DNA of 64,000 nt from Clostridium sp. DSM 17811 (GTDB lineage Bacteria > Bacillota > Clostridia > Clostridiales > Clostridiaceae): NCBI RefSeq assembly GCF_018861905.1, contig NZ_JAHLDU010000007.1:1-64000 (forward strand), in the 5' to 3' direction. The notes below the pieces were generated by a model. The model was given only the letters and a program-made list of their open reading frames with translations, was not told the origin of the DNA and made no database searches. Shown here piece by piece: positions 1 to 8,090 of this stretch. How positions within the stretch are numbered: position 1 is the stretch's first letter; each line of letters starts with the position of its first letter. A program made the translations under genes and the position numbers.

Positions 1-87
1 CCTTCCCGAATTGATTTCAGTACTTAAATAACCTATTTCCCAGTCTGCCATTGTATCAAATACATAAAGATATACTTTGTTTTTCAT
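1..87 (-). CDS. DJ-1/PfpI family protein, N-terminal part only
   Basis: The window edge cuts this gene; only the first 29 codons are visible. They begin MKNKVYLYVFDTMADWE, which resembles the first beta strand and the D(x)ADWE region of DJ-1/PfpI (class I glutamine amidotransferase-like) proteins. A strong ribosome binding site (GGAGGAATAG) sits just upstream of the ATG at 87. The gene follows the WYL regulator at 188-1150 on the same strand, about 100 bases away, and may be controlled by it. The nucleophile-elbow cysteine lies outside the window, so activity cannot be judged. Confidence 0.6.
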   Translation of the reverse strand, partial: MKNKVYLYVFDTMADWEIGYLSTEINSGR

Positions 88-187
88 TTTCTATTCCTCC
101 ACTTTCATTTTATTAGTACTATTTATCACAGGATGGTTTCAAGCTCCATCTTAATCAATTATATATTATCTTTACTGACAAATTCAG

Positions 188-1150
188 TCAGTGGAGATAA
201 TAGTCCAGCAAATCTTTAAGAATTGATGCCATAGCAGCTTTAAAACTATTTGGTTCAAGCACCTTTATTGCTTTACCATATGGAAGTAGAATATGCGGAA
301 CATAGGTATGGATTGAGTATTCATCCATTAAAAAAATCGTTCTGCATTCAGTTCGTTTTATCAGATGATATCCTAAAAACCAATGTGCACTTAGGTCATT
401 CAATGCTTCTGACTTGCCCTCAATTACTAAAGTGCAAAGTCCTACTTTACTTTCTATATTCGGTAATAAGCTTTCTGTAAAAAACTCACGTGCCGAAAAA
501 GCTTCAGGACGCTTAAACGTATTTTTAGTACTTATAATATTTATTATTCTATCTACCCTAAAGTTACGAATTTCATTCCTAAGATGGCAAAATGCAATAG
601 CGTACCATTTATTGTTCCAGTAAAGAATCCCATAGGGGTCAACAACCCTATGCTTGGGATGCCCTTCATAACCTGTACAGTATTCAATTTCCATAGAGCA
701 TTCATTTGCAACAGCTTGCTCGAGTTCCATTAATATAGGTTTGACAGCTGGATCGCAAATACGGCTCACTACTTCAAATCCAACTAAATGACGATTGAGA
801 ACTTCTTCTTGTTCTTGATTCGAAAACATCTTTAACTTTGATGTTGCATTATTTAGTGATTCCATAAAAGGATATCCTGATTCCATTGCAAAAACAGCAG
901 CATGCAAAAGTGATTTTTTCTCTTCAAGATTAAAAAACAGGGGTGCTCGGATAAAATTGTTAAGCAAACTATATCCGCCGTTATGACCAGGCTCCGATAT
1001 TATTGGCACTCCACTAACACACAGTGCATCCATATAACGATAAACTGATCGTATGTTTATTTCTAACCTTTCGGATATTTGCTTTGCAGTTATTTTTGTA
1101 CCTGAATTCAGCATCCATAAAATCGCTAGCATATTATCATTTTTTGGCAT
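188..1150 (-). CDS. WYL-domain transcriptional regulator (YafY/DeoR-like)
   Basis: This 320-residue protein has an N-terminal winged helix-turn-helix of the HTH_11 type (about residues 5-60, with the typical RSVYRYMDAL recognition helix) and a C-terminal WYL-type ligand-binding region (about 140-215, including VDPYGILYWNNKWYAIAF). The family senses a small ligand through the WYL domain and binds DNA as a transcription factor. The ATG at 1150 is supported by AGGGGGTG four bases upstream. It lies just upstream of, and in line with, a DJ-1/PfpI gene, a common pairing in Firmicutes. The ligand is unknown. Confidence 0.85.
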   Translation of the reverse strand: MPKNDNMLAILWMLNSGTKITAKQISERLEINIRSVYRYMDALCVSGVPIISEPGHNGGYSLLNNFIRAPLFFNLEEKKSLLHAAVFAMESGYPFMESLNNATSKLKMFSNQEQEEVLNRHLVGFEVVSRICDPAVKPILMELEQAVANECSMEIEYCTGYEGHPKHRVVDPYGILYWNNKWYAIAFCHLRNEIRNFRVDRIINIISTKNTFKRPEAFSAREFFTESLLPNIESKVGLCTLVIEGKSEALNDLSAHWFLGYHLIKRTECRTIFLMDEYSIHTYVPHILLPYGKAIKVLEPNSFKAAMASILKDLLDYYLH

Positions 1151-1250
1151 AATGCACCCCCTAATCTGGTAAACAATTAAATTTTATTGTTTAGGAATAT
1201 AATATCATCAAATATTGTTTTTAAAAACTTATAACATTTTTTATTATTAA

Positions 1251-1409
1251 ATCAACTGTGCCGCATTCGGAAATGAAGGTATAGCACTTATAAGCAAAGC
1301 CGTAAGAGGGAAGGCATCTGTTGGCGCTGTTAAATTTGACCACCATCCTGGATTTGATTTTAAAAGTGGTGATGAACTTTTTAAACAATTTCAACAAACT
1401 ATGTGCTAA
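1251..1409 (+). pseudogene. Orphan C-terminal coding remnant
   Basis: An open stretch of 52 codons without a start codon reads through AFGNEGIALISKAVRGKASV to a TAA at 1407. An in-frame stop lies just upstream (1248) and there is no ribosome binding site. The balanced composition and a GC content above the surroundings suggest the tail of a lost gene. I do not recognise the family. A copy of a 52-base dispersed repeat begins 10 bases after the stop. Confidence 0.35.
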
Positions 1410-1418
1410 ATAAATAAC

Positions 1419-1470
1419 AAAGTATATTAGAACTGTAATTACGACAGAATATTCATATATTCAGTCGTAA
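1419..1470 (+). repeat. Dispersed repeat A, copy 1
   Basis: A 52-base segment starting AAAGTATATTAGAACTGTAA recurs at 14179-14230 with five mismatches. In this copy ATTACGAC (1438-1445) pairs with GTCGTAAT (1464-1471), so it can form a hairpin; copy 2 has lost that symmetry. Both copies lie directly downstream of a plus-strand reading frame. Confidence 0.7.
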
Positions 1471-1585
1471 TCGAACTAATATTATCATCCAATCAAGGAC
1501 TTGGGGGTTGGACTTTTACAACTTGTGTTAAATCCACTCTGGGTCTATTGACTACTTCTTAAAAATTTCACATTCATGATCCAAT

Positions 1586-1660
1586 ATATATCATATAATT
1601 ATATATATTCAAGCCTATAATTGATTAGTTAAATTTAACTAAATGCTTAACAACCCATAT
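1586..1660 (+). repeat. Dispersed repeat B, copy 1
   Basis: A 75-base segment recurs at 6838-6912. The last 36 bases are identical and contain the palindrome AGTTAAATTTAACT, followed by AAATGCTTAACAACCCATAT. Both copies lie downstream of a minus-strand gene. No coding potential or transposase is seen nearby. Confidence 0.75.
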
Positions 1661-1725
1661 ATAGCTTAAAACGATAGATCTCTGAAGTAACTACAAATAC
1701 TATAACCTGACTTTTTTGATTTTTG

Positions 1726-2853
1726 TTATTTTATCACATCTTCTCTCATAATATGAACCACTTTTTTAGGCTCTTCAAATATTGGACTGTGGGCAGATTC
1801 CTTAAAAAGATAAAATCCCTTTACAGGTGCACTAAGCTTTTTAAGATAAGCCTCTGACATCGAATAATTTACTGTATAATCATATATTCCCGAAAAGAAA
1901 TATACCGGAATATCAAGTTTTGTTATAGTTTTGCTTAAATCCGTGCTGTAAAATTCATTCTTTAAACCAGTAGAATTTGAAAATGCTTTTCCACGCCATA
2001 TGTTAATTTTCTCTTTCAAGATATATTCACTATTCTGCATAACTGGCAGAAAAATTCCAGAGACTACTGATTCCATTTTATGAGTTGTACCAATTCCTGC
2101 TCTATGCATCACATCGTCTCTTATCTTTTCGTATGCATCTGATAGACCATCCATTGTTTCAATAGGTGTTGCTTCAAGTTTCTTTACAGTTTTTTTATCG
2201 CCTTTTGCATTGTAGTACTTAATCATATATTCATATGCAATTTTCTCTGATTCCATTTGATTTGATATTTGTCCTACACCAATATAAGCGTGATATAACT
2301 CAGGTGATTTTGCTGCTGCCTGCAACGCTATATATGAACCCCACGAGTGTCCCATAAGGTATAATTTGTCCTGCCCGAAACGTTCACGTAAATAGTTTGT
2401 TACGCTTATTGTGTCAGACACAAACTGCTTTGTTGTCATTGTTTTTGCGGAGATATCACTGCTATAGGATAACCCTGCGCCCCGCTGATCCCACCATACC
2501 ACCGTAAAATATTTTTCAAGTCCCGTAGGATATATTTCAGTAAGAAAATATTCAGGCATACCAGGGCCTCCGTGAACAAAAAGCAGTACTGGATTTGATA
2601 TATTCTCACTTTTAATAATCATTCCCATATTCACTCCGTTAATTTTAACATTAATCTTTTCGGAAATACTGCCCTTCATAACATTTCCATTTTTGTCTCG
2701 CAACGGGTTCACTTTCCCAGGACTTTGTACTAATAAAATAATTGCAAGTGCAATGATGCATAGAGTAATGAGAGAAAATGAAATCAACATTATTTTACCA
2801 ACCTTTCCTGCTAAATCTCGTTTAAAAGAAGTAATTATTTTGTGCTTTTCCAT
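1726..2853 (-). CDS. Membrane-anchored alpha/beta hydrolase (proline iminopeptidase-like)
   Basis: The protein has one N-terminal membrane segment (about residues 15-42 from the chosen start) followed by an alpha/beta hydrolase domain. HGGPG (oxyanion-hole motif of proline iminopeptidases), WWDQRGAG and the nucleophile elbow GHSWGS are all present, with a C-terminal His in SAHSP. Active-site residues look complete. An in-frame ATG at 2869-2871 exists, but AAAGGA sits nine bases before the ATG at 2851-2853, so I place the start there (about 375 residues). Substrate is unknown; extracytoplasmic peptide or ester hydrolysis is inferred from the family. Confidence 0.8.
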   Translation of the reverse strand: MEKHKIITSFKRDLAGKVGKIMLISFSLITLCIIALAIILLVQSPGKVNPLRDKNGNVMKGSISEKINVKINGVNMGMIIKSENISNPVLLFVHGGPGMPEYFLTEIYPTGLEKYFTVVWWDQRGAGLSYSSDISAKTMTTKQFVSDTISVTNYLRERFGQDKLYLMGHSWGSYIALQAAAKSPELYHAYIGVGQISNQMESEKIAYEYMIKYYNAKGDKKTVKKLEATPIETMDGLSDAYEKIRDDVMHRAGIGTTHKMESVVSGIFLPVMQNSEYILKEKINIWRGKAFSNSTGLKNEFYSTDLSKTITKLDIPVYFFSGIYDYTVNYSMSEAYLKKLSAPVKGFYLFKESAHSPIFEEPKKVVHIMREDVIK

Positions 2854-2978
2854 TTTGACAGTTCCTTTCATTTATAATTGCTCAGCTACATAATCCTAGC
2901 AATCTCTTATACAACATGCAATAGCGATTGTCCTATGTTACAAATACACTGTCATTACTTACAAATAAGTCACCTGCC

Positions 2979-2998
2979 AGCAGCTTTTTGCTGCTTTC
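2979..2998 (-). terminator. Weak hairpin between converging/adjacent genes
   Basis: AGCAGC-TTTTT-GCTGCT forms a short stem just past the end of the DUF3021 gene. The T-rich tail is on the plus strand, so its role as a terminator for the minus-strand operon is uncertain. Confidence 0.3.
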
Positions 2999-3004
2999 TA
3001 ACAC

Positions 3005-3436
3005 CTAATTATTCATCTGTTTTCCCCTCTTTTTTCGCTCTGTTAATTTTTTGTTGATATAATCAGCATCCTTTCTTATCCCTACCAATCGTAGTAAATA
3101 TCCAACTGCATATACTGGGATTGTATATATAAATACGAACCATTCTTCTCCTTTGGGGTACCAATTGAATTTTATCCCGAAGGCAAAAAACAGAAGTACC
3201 ACAACAACGTATTGGGCAAACATAGAAATCACAGGCCTATTATCTAATACTAATCTAATCACAATCGGTGCCAGACACATTATAAAAGAATAAGCCACGA
3301 TAGATCCAATGATTTTAAAGTTTGACCATAAACCATAAAAAAGAGCATCGATACAAAACACCCAAAATATAACAAGCATGCTAAATGCAAGACTTGTAAT
3401 AATATAATCTCTAAAAATTTTCTTTTTACTTTTCAT
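3005..3436 (-). CDS. DUF3021 family membrane protein
   Basis: This 143-residue protein has four predicted hydrophobic segments (about residues 13-33, 42-62, 70-88, 98-116) and a basic C-terminus, matching DUF3021 in size and shape. Its ATG lies inside the end of the LytTR gene (11-base overlap), so the two are translationally coupled. LytTR-DUF3021 pairs are widespread in Firmicutes; the membrane protein is thought to modulate its partner regulator, but its mechanism is not established. Confidence 0.75.
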   Translation of the reverse strand: MKSKKKIFRDYIITSLAFSMLVIFWVFCIDALFYGLWSNFKIIGSIVAYSFIMCLAPIVIRLVLDNRPVISMFAQYVVVVLLFFAFGIKFNWYPKGEEWFVFIYTIPVYAVGYLLRLVGIRKDADYINKKLTERKKRGKQMNN

Positions 3437-3881
3437 AATGTTGAGCCTCCCCCTCTAGCCATTTTTTAATTGCCGGAATATAGGTTCTTGTAATAATAAC
3501 ATTTTCACCATTAATCAATGTTGCTTTCAATCGGCTATTAAAAAGTGTATTTACACTATCTAGTACATCAATATTCATAATGCATGCTTTGTTTATTTGA
3601 ATAAAACCCACCCCAGTTAATTCATCAATTAACTGATATAGTTTTTTACTACTTTTGAGTACCTGATCTTTTGTATAAATAAAAGTTTTCCTTTCAATAC
3701 TTTCAATGTAGAAAATATCACAAATATTGAGGACTATATTTTTACCATTATTACTTCCAACTATTTTCATATCTATACCCTTAATTCTTTGTATAAGCTG
3801 CCGTACTTGTACATTCATAATCGGGTACCTGATTTGTACTTCAATGTTACTCTCCTTATCTTCTACAATTATAATATCCAC
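3426..3881 (-). CDS. LytTR-domain DNA-binding regulator
   Basis: The C-terminal two thirds (about residues 45-148) is a LytTR DNA-binding domain: ICDIFYIESIERKTFIYT, the FIQINKACIMNID segment and a closing NVIITRTYIPAIKKWL. There is no receiver domain, so it is a LytTR-only regulator of about 151 residues. The start is GTG at 3881, with AAAGGAG six bases upstream. It heads a two-gene operon with the DUF3021 gene. A shared extended -10 promoter block at 4082-4130 points toward it, leaving a leader of roughly 215 bases. Confidence 0.85.
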   Translation of the reverse strand: MDIIIVEDKESNIEVQIRYPIMNVQVRQLIQRIKGIDMKIVGSNNGKNIVLNICDIFYIESIERKTFIYTKDQVLKSSKKLYQLIDELTGVGFIQINKACIMNIDVLDSVNTLFNSRLKATLINGENVIITRTYIPAIKKWLEGEAQHYEK

Positions 3882-4081
3882 TCTGTTACTCCTTTCTCTC
3901 TAATTCAGTCTCCAAGTTGCTCACAAATAATATCTATTTCTCATAATTTCACGATTATGAAGTAACTTCGAATGCTACTAGATCCATTTACTATTAAATT
4001 ATTTGTACCAAAACGCCAAGCGTCAAAATAAAAACAAGAAAAACCGTTAAGAGTTCGTAATCTATGAAATGCTGAGACGAC

Positions 4082-4130
4082 ACAAAACATTTGTTTAATC
4101 ATACCATAATTACCGTAAATTAGAGTCGTA
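4082..4130 (-). promoter_or_regulatory. Shared promoter block, copy 1 (toward LytTR gene)
   Basis: Read on the minus strand this block gives AATTTACGGTAATTATGG followed by TATGAT, an extended -10 (TGG-TATGAT), then TTAAACAAATGTTTTGT. The same block occurs at 39942-39984 with few changes and in shorter form at 6750-6775, 8052-8075, 24008-24040 and, on the plus strand, 52592-52621. Each copy points toward a gene. Confidence 0.5.
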
Positions 4131-4444
4131 ATCAAAGGCTAGTGGCTCTATAAATATGTAGATTATTGTATCAGCCTTATTATGCATGTTTCTAAGGGTT
4201 TTACAACGAATTGTATTTGCCAAAATTACTATAAAAACAAGAAGAAACCATTACAAGTAATTATGTGTACATATATGTAAACAGTAATGTTTGTATATTT
4301 GTTTCCCTAAATGTAATACTCCCATTTGACCACAACTTACAGGTTTTAAAAAATTAGTTTACAAATCTGGACATCAAAAGAGAGGCTTTATAATTTACAT
4401 TGTGCTAAACTTTTATACAAGAAGGGAGGGGGAGTAAAAGTGAA
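4131..4444. other. Intergenic region without clear genes
   Basis: About 310 AT-rich bases separate the LytTR promoter from the remnant at 4445. A possible -10 (TATAAT, about 4391-4396) and a strong ribosome binding site (AAGGGAGGGGG, about 4421-4432) probably belonged to the lost 5' part of the regulator gene downstream. Nothing else is seen. Confidence 0.4.
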
Positions 4445-4720
4445 ATGGAATTATGTGTTCCTACTGCTGAAACACCAAATGGGAATGGTATTACAGTAAA
4501 AGACCTTCCGCGAATAAAAGCTGTTTGTGCTACTCATATCGATGCTTATGAAACTATGAATTATGCATATGAAGCAATTGACCGTTATGCAAGGGAAAAT
4601 AGACTAACATTACAGCCTCTCTTTAGGGAAGTCTATATCAAGGGAACGGGAATGTTTTTGAAAGGCAATCCCAAAAAGTATATTACAGAAACACTATTTC
4701 CGATTAAAGAGGTGAAGTAG
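4445..4720 (+). pseudogene. MerR/AraC-type regulator remnant: GyrI-like effector domain only
   Basis: The 91 residues correspond to the C-terminal GyrI-like small-molecule-binding domain found at the end of many MerR and AraC regulators ([21 protein letters not shown] in the middle, REVYIKG near the end). No DNA-binding domain precedes it; the strong SD at about 4425 leads directly into this fragment. The two ABC genes that follow are also broken, so this looks like a decayed regulator-plus-exporter operon. Confidence 0.6.
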
Positions 4721-4721
4721 A

Positions 4722-5664
4722 ATGTCTGCAATTGTAATTGATAAATTAGTTAAACAGTATAAGAACGGTGTCAGAGCTTTAGATGATTTAAGTTTGAAAG
4801 TAAACAGCGGAGAAATTTTTTCTTTGCTTGGACCAAATGGTGCTGGGAAGTCTTCACTTATCAACATACTAACAACACTTTACAAGCCTACATCTGGAAC
4901 TGTAACCATATTAGGTAAAGATCTATGCAAGGACCCTACAGATCGCCTGTGTTTCACAGCGCGTTTCTATTGATGATCATCTATCTCTTATGGAAAATAT
5001 GATATTTCAAAGCAGGCTCTACAAGGTGGGCAATGGTACAGCAAAAAAAAGGATAAACATCCTTATTGACAGTTTTGGACTGTCGAAGTATTTGAAATAC
5101 CCAGTTGCTTCCTATTCCGGCGGAGTAAAGCGTCGATTGGATATTGCAATGAATATGGTATCAATGCCTAAAATACTTTTTTTAGACGAACCAACGGTTG
5201 GTATGGAGGTTGCTTCCCGAAAAGCCATGTGGGAAATCATGCAAAAAATCCGAGATGATTTTAAAACAACGATTTTTCTGACCACTCATTATCTTGATGA
5301 AGCTGATCAACTTAGTGATACAATTTGTATTATGAAAGAAGGTCACGAATTGGTTCAGGAAACTCCTGGGAATCTGAAAGAATATATAAGACAAAATATA
5401 CTCCGCATTGGTTTTTCTGAGAAGAAAAAAGCGGAAGAATGTGCAGATATACTTACTAAAGAACATATACTTACATCCATAAATGTCCGTGAATGCTCAA
5501 TTTTTGCGGATGCTGGAGATGATCAAAAAACTTTTAAAAATGTTAACAAGCGACTTTGGGAAAAGAGTGTTTCTTTTGAGGCGATAGAAATAGTACAGCC
5601 CAGCCTTGAAGATGTATTCTTGAAGTTAACTGGGTATGGGGAAGAGGTAATTAAATGGAGATAA
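4722..5664 (+). pseudogene. ABC transporter ATP-binding protein, frameshifted
   Basis: The first frame (4722-4973) carries the Walker A region LLGPNGAGKSSLINIL and ends early. A second frame reads on through IACVSQRVSIDDH, the signature YSGGVKRRLDI, Walker B ILFLDEPT and the switch region FLTTHYLDEADQL up to 5664. The frame changes near 4940, between DPT and IACVSQ, where a few residues are missing relative to the family. With both parts the protein would be about 310 residues, a drug or daunorubicin-type (DrrA-like) exporter ATPase. It starts one base after the preceding stop region and its end overlaps the permease start. Confidence 0.8.
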
Positions 5665-5843
5665 TAAATATTTTATGGCGCAATATAAAGTGGCGCTTTC
5701 AGAACCCTATTTCAATACTACTTACAATTATACAGCCCCTTATTTGGCTAGTATTATACAGTTCAATCGCGAAAGAGTCCATGAAGAACATATCAGGCAG
5801 CAACTGGGTATTTCGGAGACTGAGAAAAGAAACTGTTAATTAA
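5655..5843 (+). pseudogene. ABC-2 type permease, N-terminal fragment
   Basis: About 48 residues match the start of a DrrB-like ABC-2 permease (RNIKWRFQNPISILLTIIQP, then the first membrane segment LIWLVLYSSI). Homology stops near 5800 and the frame runs into unrelated sequence. The start overlaps the end of the ATPase by ten bases, as in an intact operon. Roughly 200 residues of permease are missing, so the transporter cannot function. Confidence 0.7.
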
Positions 5844-6038
5844 AGCGATTTATAAGAGTTAATTCTTCGTTGCACAATATATGCATGGAGGTGATTTTAT
5901 GATCGCTATAGGTTATTCCAGCGTAAGACAAAACTACAAAAGATTTTGAAAGCATGAGTTGTTCAGTTATTGGGTTCGAAGAATAAAAGCTGTCCCTAGA
6001 TTTATCTATATTGCAATTTGGAATGGAAATTATCATAA

Positions 6039-6515
6039 TCAACTTTTAAAAAGATAGGTTATATAATACGCTATTATTAGCATAATCAATCCAAAGAGAT
6101 TTGGAATCATTATATTAATATTTTGGAATATGTTTTCATAATGCAATAATGGTGTTAAATAAATTGCATTACACATAGATATTATCAATCCAATGGTAGG
6201 TATTATAATAACTACTTTTTTTATTATTGCTATTTCTGCAATGATGTAATAAAAAATTATAGTACACATCCAAAAACTTAACACAAGCCACGCGTGAGAT
6301 AACCTAATTGCATATTTAGTTTTAAAATAAGTAAGGGTCAAAGTCAATATAATAAATAAAACTATTATTGGAGCAATTTTAGTGAATTTCAGCATTGTGT
6401 CTAATCTTTTTTTTATCTTTAAATTGATTTTGTCAGAATATTTATAAAAAATATTTTTTGATGATATCATTAAAAAAATTACTAATAAACTAAATCCTAA
6501 AATTAAGTATGACAA
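6039..6515 (-). CDS. Hypothetical membrane protein, five membrane segments
   Basis: The 158-residue protein is almost entirely hydrophobic, with membrane segments at about residues 3-19, 47-65, 76-97, 102-118 and 136-155. The start is TTG at 6515, chosen because AAAGGGGGAT lies seven bases upstream. The family is not recognised. A 41-codon frame lies directly upstream on the same strand (6567-6692), possibly the first gene of the same transcript. Confidence 0.6.
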   Translation of the reverse strand: MSYLILGFSLLVIFLMISSKNIFYKYSDKINLKIKKRLDTMLKFTKIAPIIVLFIILTLTLTYFKTKYAIRLSHAWLVLSFWMCTIIFYYIIAEIAIIKKVVIIIPTIGLIISMCNAIYLTPLLHYENIFQNINIMIPNLFGLIMLIIAYYITYLFKS

Positions 6516-6566
6516 AGTGATCCCCCTTTTTACTACGCAATAATTTGCATGATAGTATTTTACTAA

Positions 6567-6692
6567 TTATGATTTAAAATCCCTGATATGACAAAGGATT
6601 GGAAATATACAAACTGTATAAATTAAATTATTAAATGGTTCAGGATGTTCTCTTTTAAATGTATATTCTTTATTTTCAGACAAACTAATCAC
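6567..6692 (-). CDS. Small hypothetical protein, 41 residues
   Basis: A GTG start at 6692 is preceded by AAGGAG with good spacing, and the frame encodes a polar N-terminus (MISLSENKEYTFKREHPEP) followed by one short hydrophobic stretch (LIYTVCIFPILC). It could be a real small membrane protein or the N-terminal stub of a truncated gene. The shared promoter block at 6750-6775 points into it. Confidence 0.4.
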   Translation of the reverse strand: MISLSENKEYTFKREHPEPFNNLIYTVCIFPILCHIRDFKS

Positions 6693-6837
6693 TCTTCTCC
6701 TTTATCTACTCACTATAAAGTACAATTTCTACTAACACTACATATTTGATCATACCATAATTATCATAAATTAAGTATATTTACTAATAATATTACTATA
6801 GAGAATTGAAGGAGCGGTATTAAAAAATAAATCCGCG

Positions 6838-6912
6838 ATATATCATATAAATAGATATATTCAAGTCTAAAATTGCTTAGTTAAATTTAACTAAATGCTT
6901 AACAACCCATAT
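6838..6912 (+). repeat. Dispersed repeat B, copy 2
   Basis: This is the second copy of the 75-base element at 1586-1660. It carries the same TTAGTTAAATTTAACTAA palindrome and the identical 3' end. It lies downstream of the AraC-type gene at 7098-7955. Confidence 0.75.
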
Positions 6913-6961
6913 AAATCAAGGCGTCATGCTCTACGCTCTTTAATACTATAATTAAATAAAC

Positions 6962-6989
6962 TACCCACATATCATTAAATATGTGGGTA
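6962..6989 (-). terminator. Terminator hairpin
   Basis: TACCCACATAT pairs perfectly with ATATGTGGGTA across a six-base loop. On the minus strand it is followed by a T-rich tail (GTTTATTT). It lies about 110 bases past the end of the AraC-type gene and probably ends that transcript. Confidence 0.6.
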
Positions 6990-7097
6990 CTTGCGACATA
7001 TAAAAGAAAGATACAACAAAAACTAAATCTAAAATTATTCTACATCAACTTTACAAATTGGAATTTGATGAACTCCGAATTGTGCTCCTTTACGTAG

Positions 7098-7955
7098 TTA
7101 TTTTTTCTTAACAGGAATCCAAATTTCGCTGTAGTAGTTTTCATCTTGATTACCTTGCGGATAATCAGCCGTATTGGTGTACATTTCTATATTATAACCT
7201 GCTGCAATTTCATAATCACTGCAATTAGGCAGCCATTCTGAGAAGATTTTTCTGTTCACATCTTGCAGAGTTTTCGGCATTGGGCCTTTGCAAGCAAAAA
7301 CAGCCCACGTGTGTTTAGGAATAATCTTTGTAACAAAACCATTAGATGTTTCTATGGACGGATTATAATTGTCTGCAATCAAATATTCGAACTCATCTGA
7401 ACCCATGCTATCATCTATGCATACTCCGTACATTCCGCATACAAATTTCCCTTTTCCTGTTTGATAATGATCTGTCCAAAACTGTGGAATTTCTGTAGTT
7501 GCACTATCATATTTAAATACCTTTGATACGCCTATGACAGTAAACGAATCTTTGTTAACAATTTTGTAATCCATAATATAACCACCCTCCAATGAAAATT
7601 TGATTTTCAGCGGAGCAAATGATTTAATCATTGCTCCATCTTTTCGAACAGCAGTAGGTGTGACACCATGGAATCGAGTAAAAGCTTTTGTGAAACTATC
7701 TGGTGAGGCGTAGCCATATTTCAGTGCAATATCAATGACTTTTTCATCAGCAGAAACAAGCTCACTGCCGGCAAGGGTAAGCCTGCGTTGTCTGATGTAC
7801 TCTCCCACCGTAAAACCACAAAGCATTGCAAAGCCTTTTTGGAAATAGAACGGAGACATAAGTACTTTTTCTGCAATATTTTTTATTGCGATTTCCTCAG
7901 TGATATTCTCCTCAATATAGTTGATAGCTTCGCCGATTTCTTCAACCCACCCCAT
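7098..7955 (-). CDS. AraC-family regulator with GyrI-like effector domain
   Basis: Residues about 1-105 form the two helix-turn-helices of the AraC family (the first around MSPFYFQKGFAMLCGFTVGE, the second around IALKYGYASPDSFTKAFTRF followed by HGVTPT). Residues about 125-285 form a GyrI-like ligand-binding domain, ending in YYSEIWIPVKK. Such one-component regulators bind lipophilic drugs or similar compounds. An upstream in-frame ATG exists, but AGGGGGG lies six bases before the ATG at 7955, giving 285 residues. The shared extended -10 block at 8052-8075 drives it. The target gene is not obvious. Confidence 0.85.
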   Translation of the reverse strand: MGWVEEIGEAINYIEENITEEIAIKNIAEKVLMSPFYFQKGFAMLCGFTVGEYIRQRRLTLAGSELVSADEKVIDIALKYGYASPDSFTKAFTRFHGVTPTAVRKDGAMIKSFAPLKIKFSLEGGYIMDYKIVNKDSFTVIGVSKVFKYDSATTEIPQFWTDHYQTGKGKFVCGMYGVCIDDSMGSDEFEYLIADNYNPSIETSNGFVTKIIPKHTWAVFACKGPMPKTLQDVNRKIFSEWLPNCSDYEIAAGYNIEMYTNTADYPQGNQDENYYSEIWIPVKKK

Positions 7956-8090
7956 AATCATCCCCCCTATCTGTAAATATATCGTATCTCTTTTCAAGCG
8001 GTTGTTCCCGACTTTTTGTGTTATGTTTTGTCTTATATGAAATATTATTCAATAATACCATATTTACTATAAATATTAACATATTTATAC

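Noticed and set aside
3941-4135. A 64-residue minus-strand frame
   Set aside because: It has no SD, low-complexity composition, and overlaps the shared promoter block.
4990-5664. A separate short ABC ATPase gene
   Set aside because: It lacks Walker A and continues the 4722 frame after a frameshift, so both belong to one broken gene.
5899-5949. A 16-codon frame with a perfect SD (GGAGGTG)
   Set aside because: Too short to assign; MIAIGYSSV weakly recalls a serine recombinase start, but nothing supports it further.
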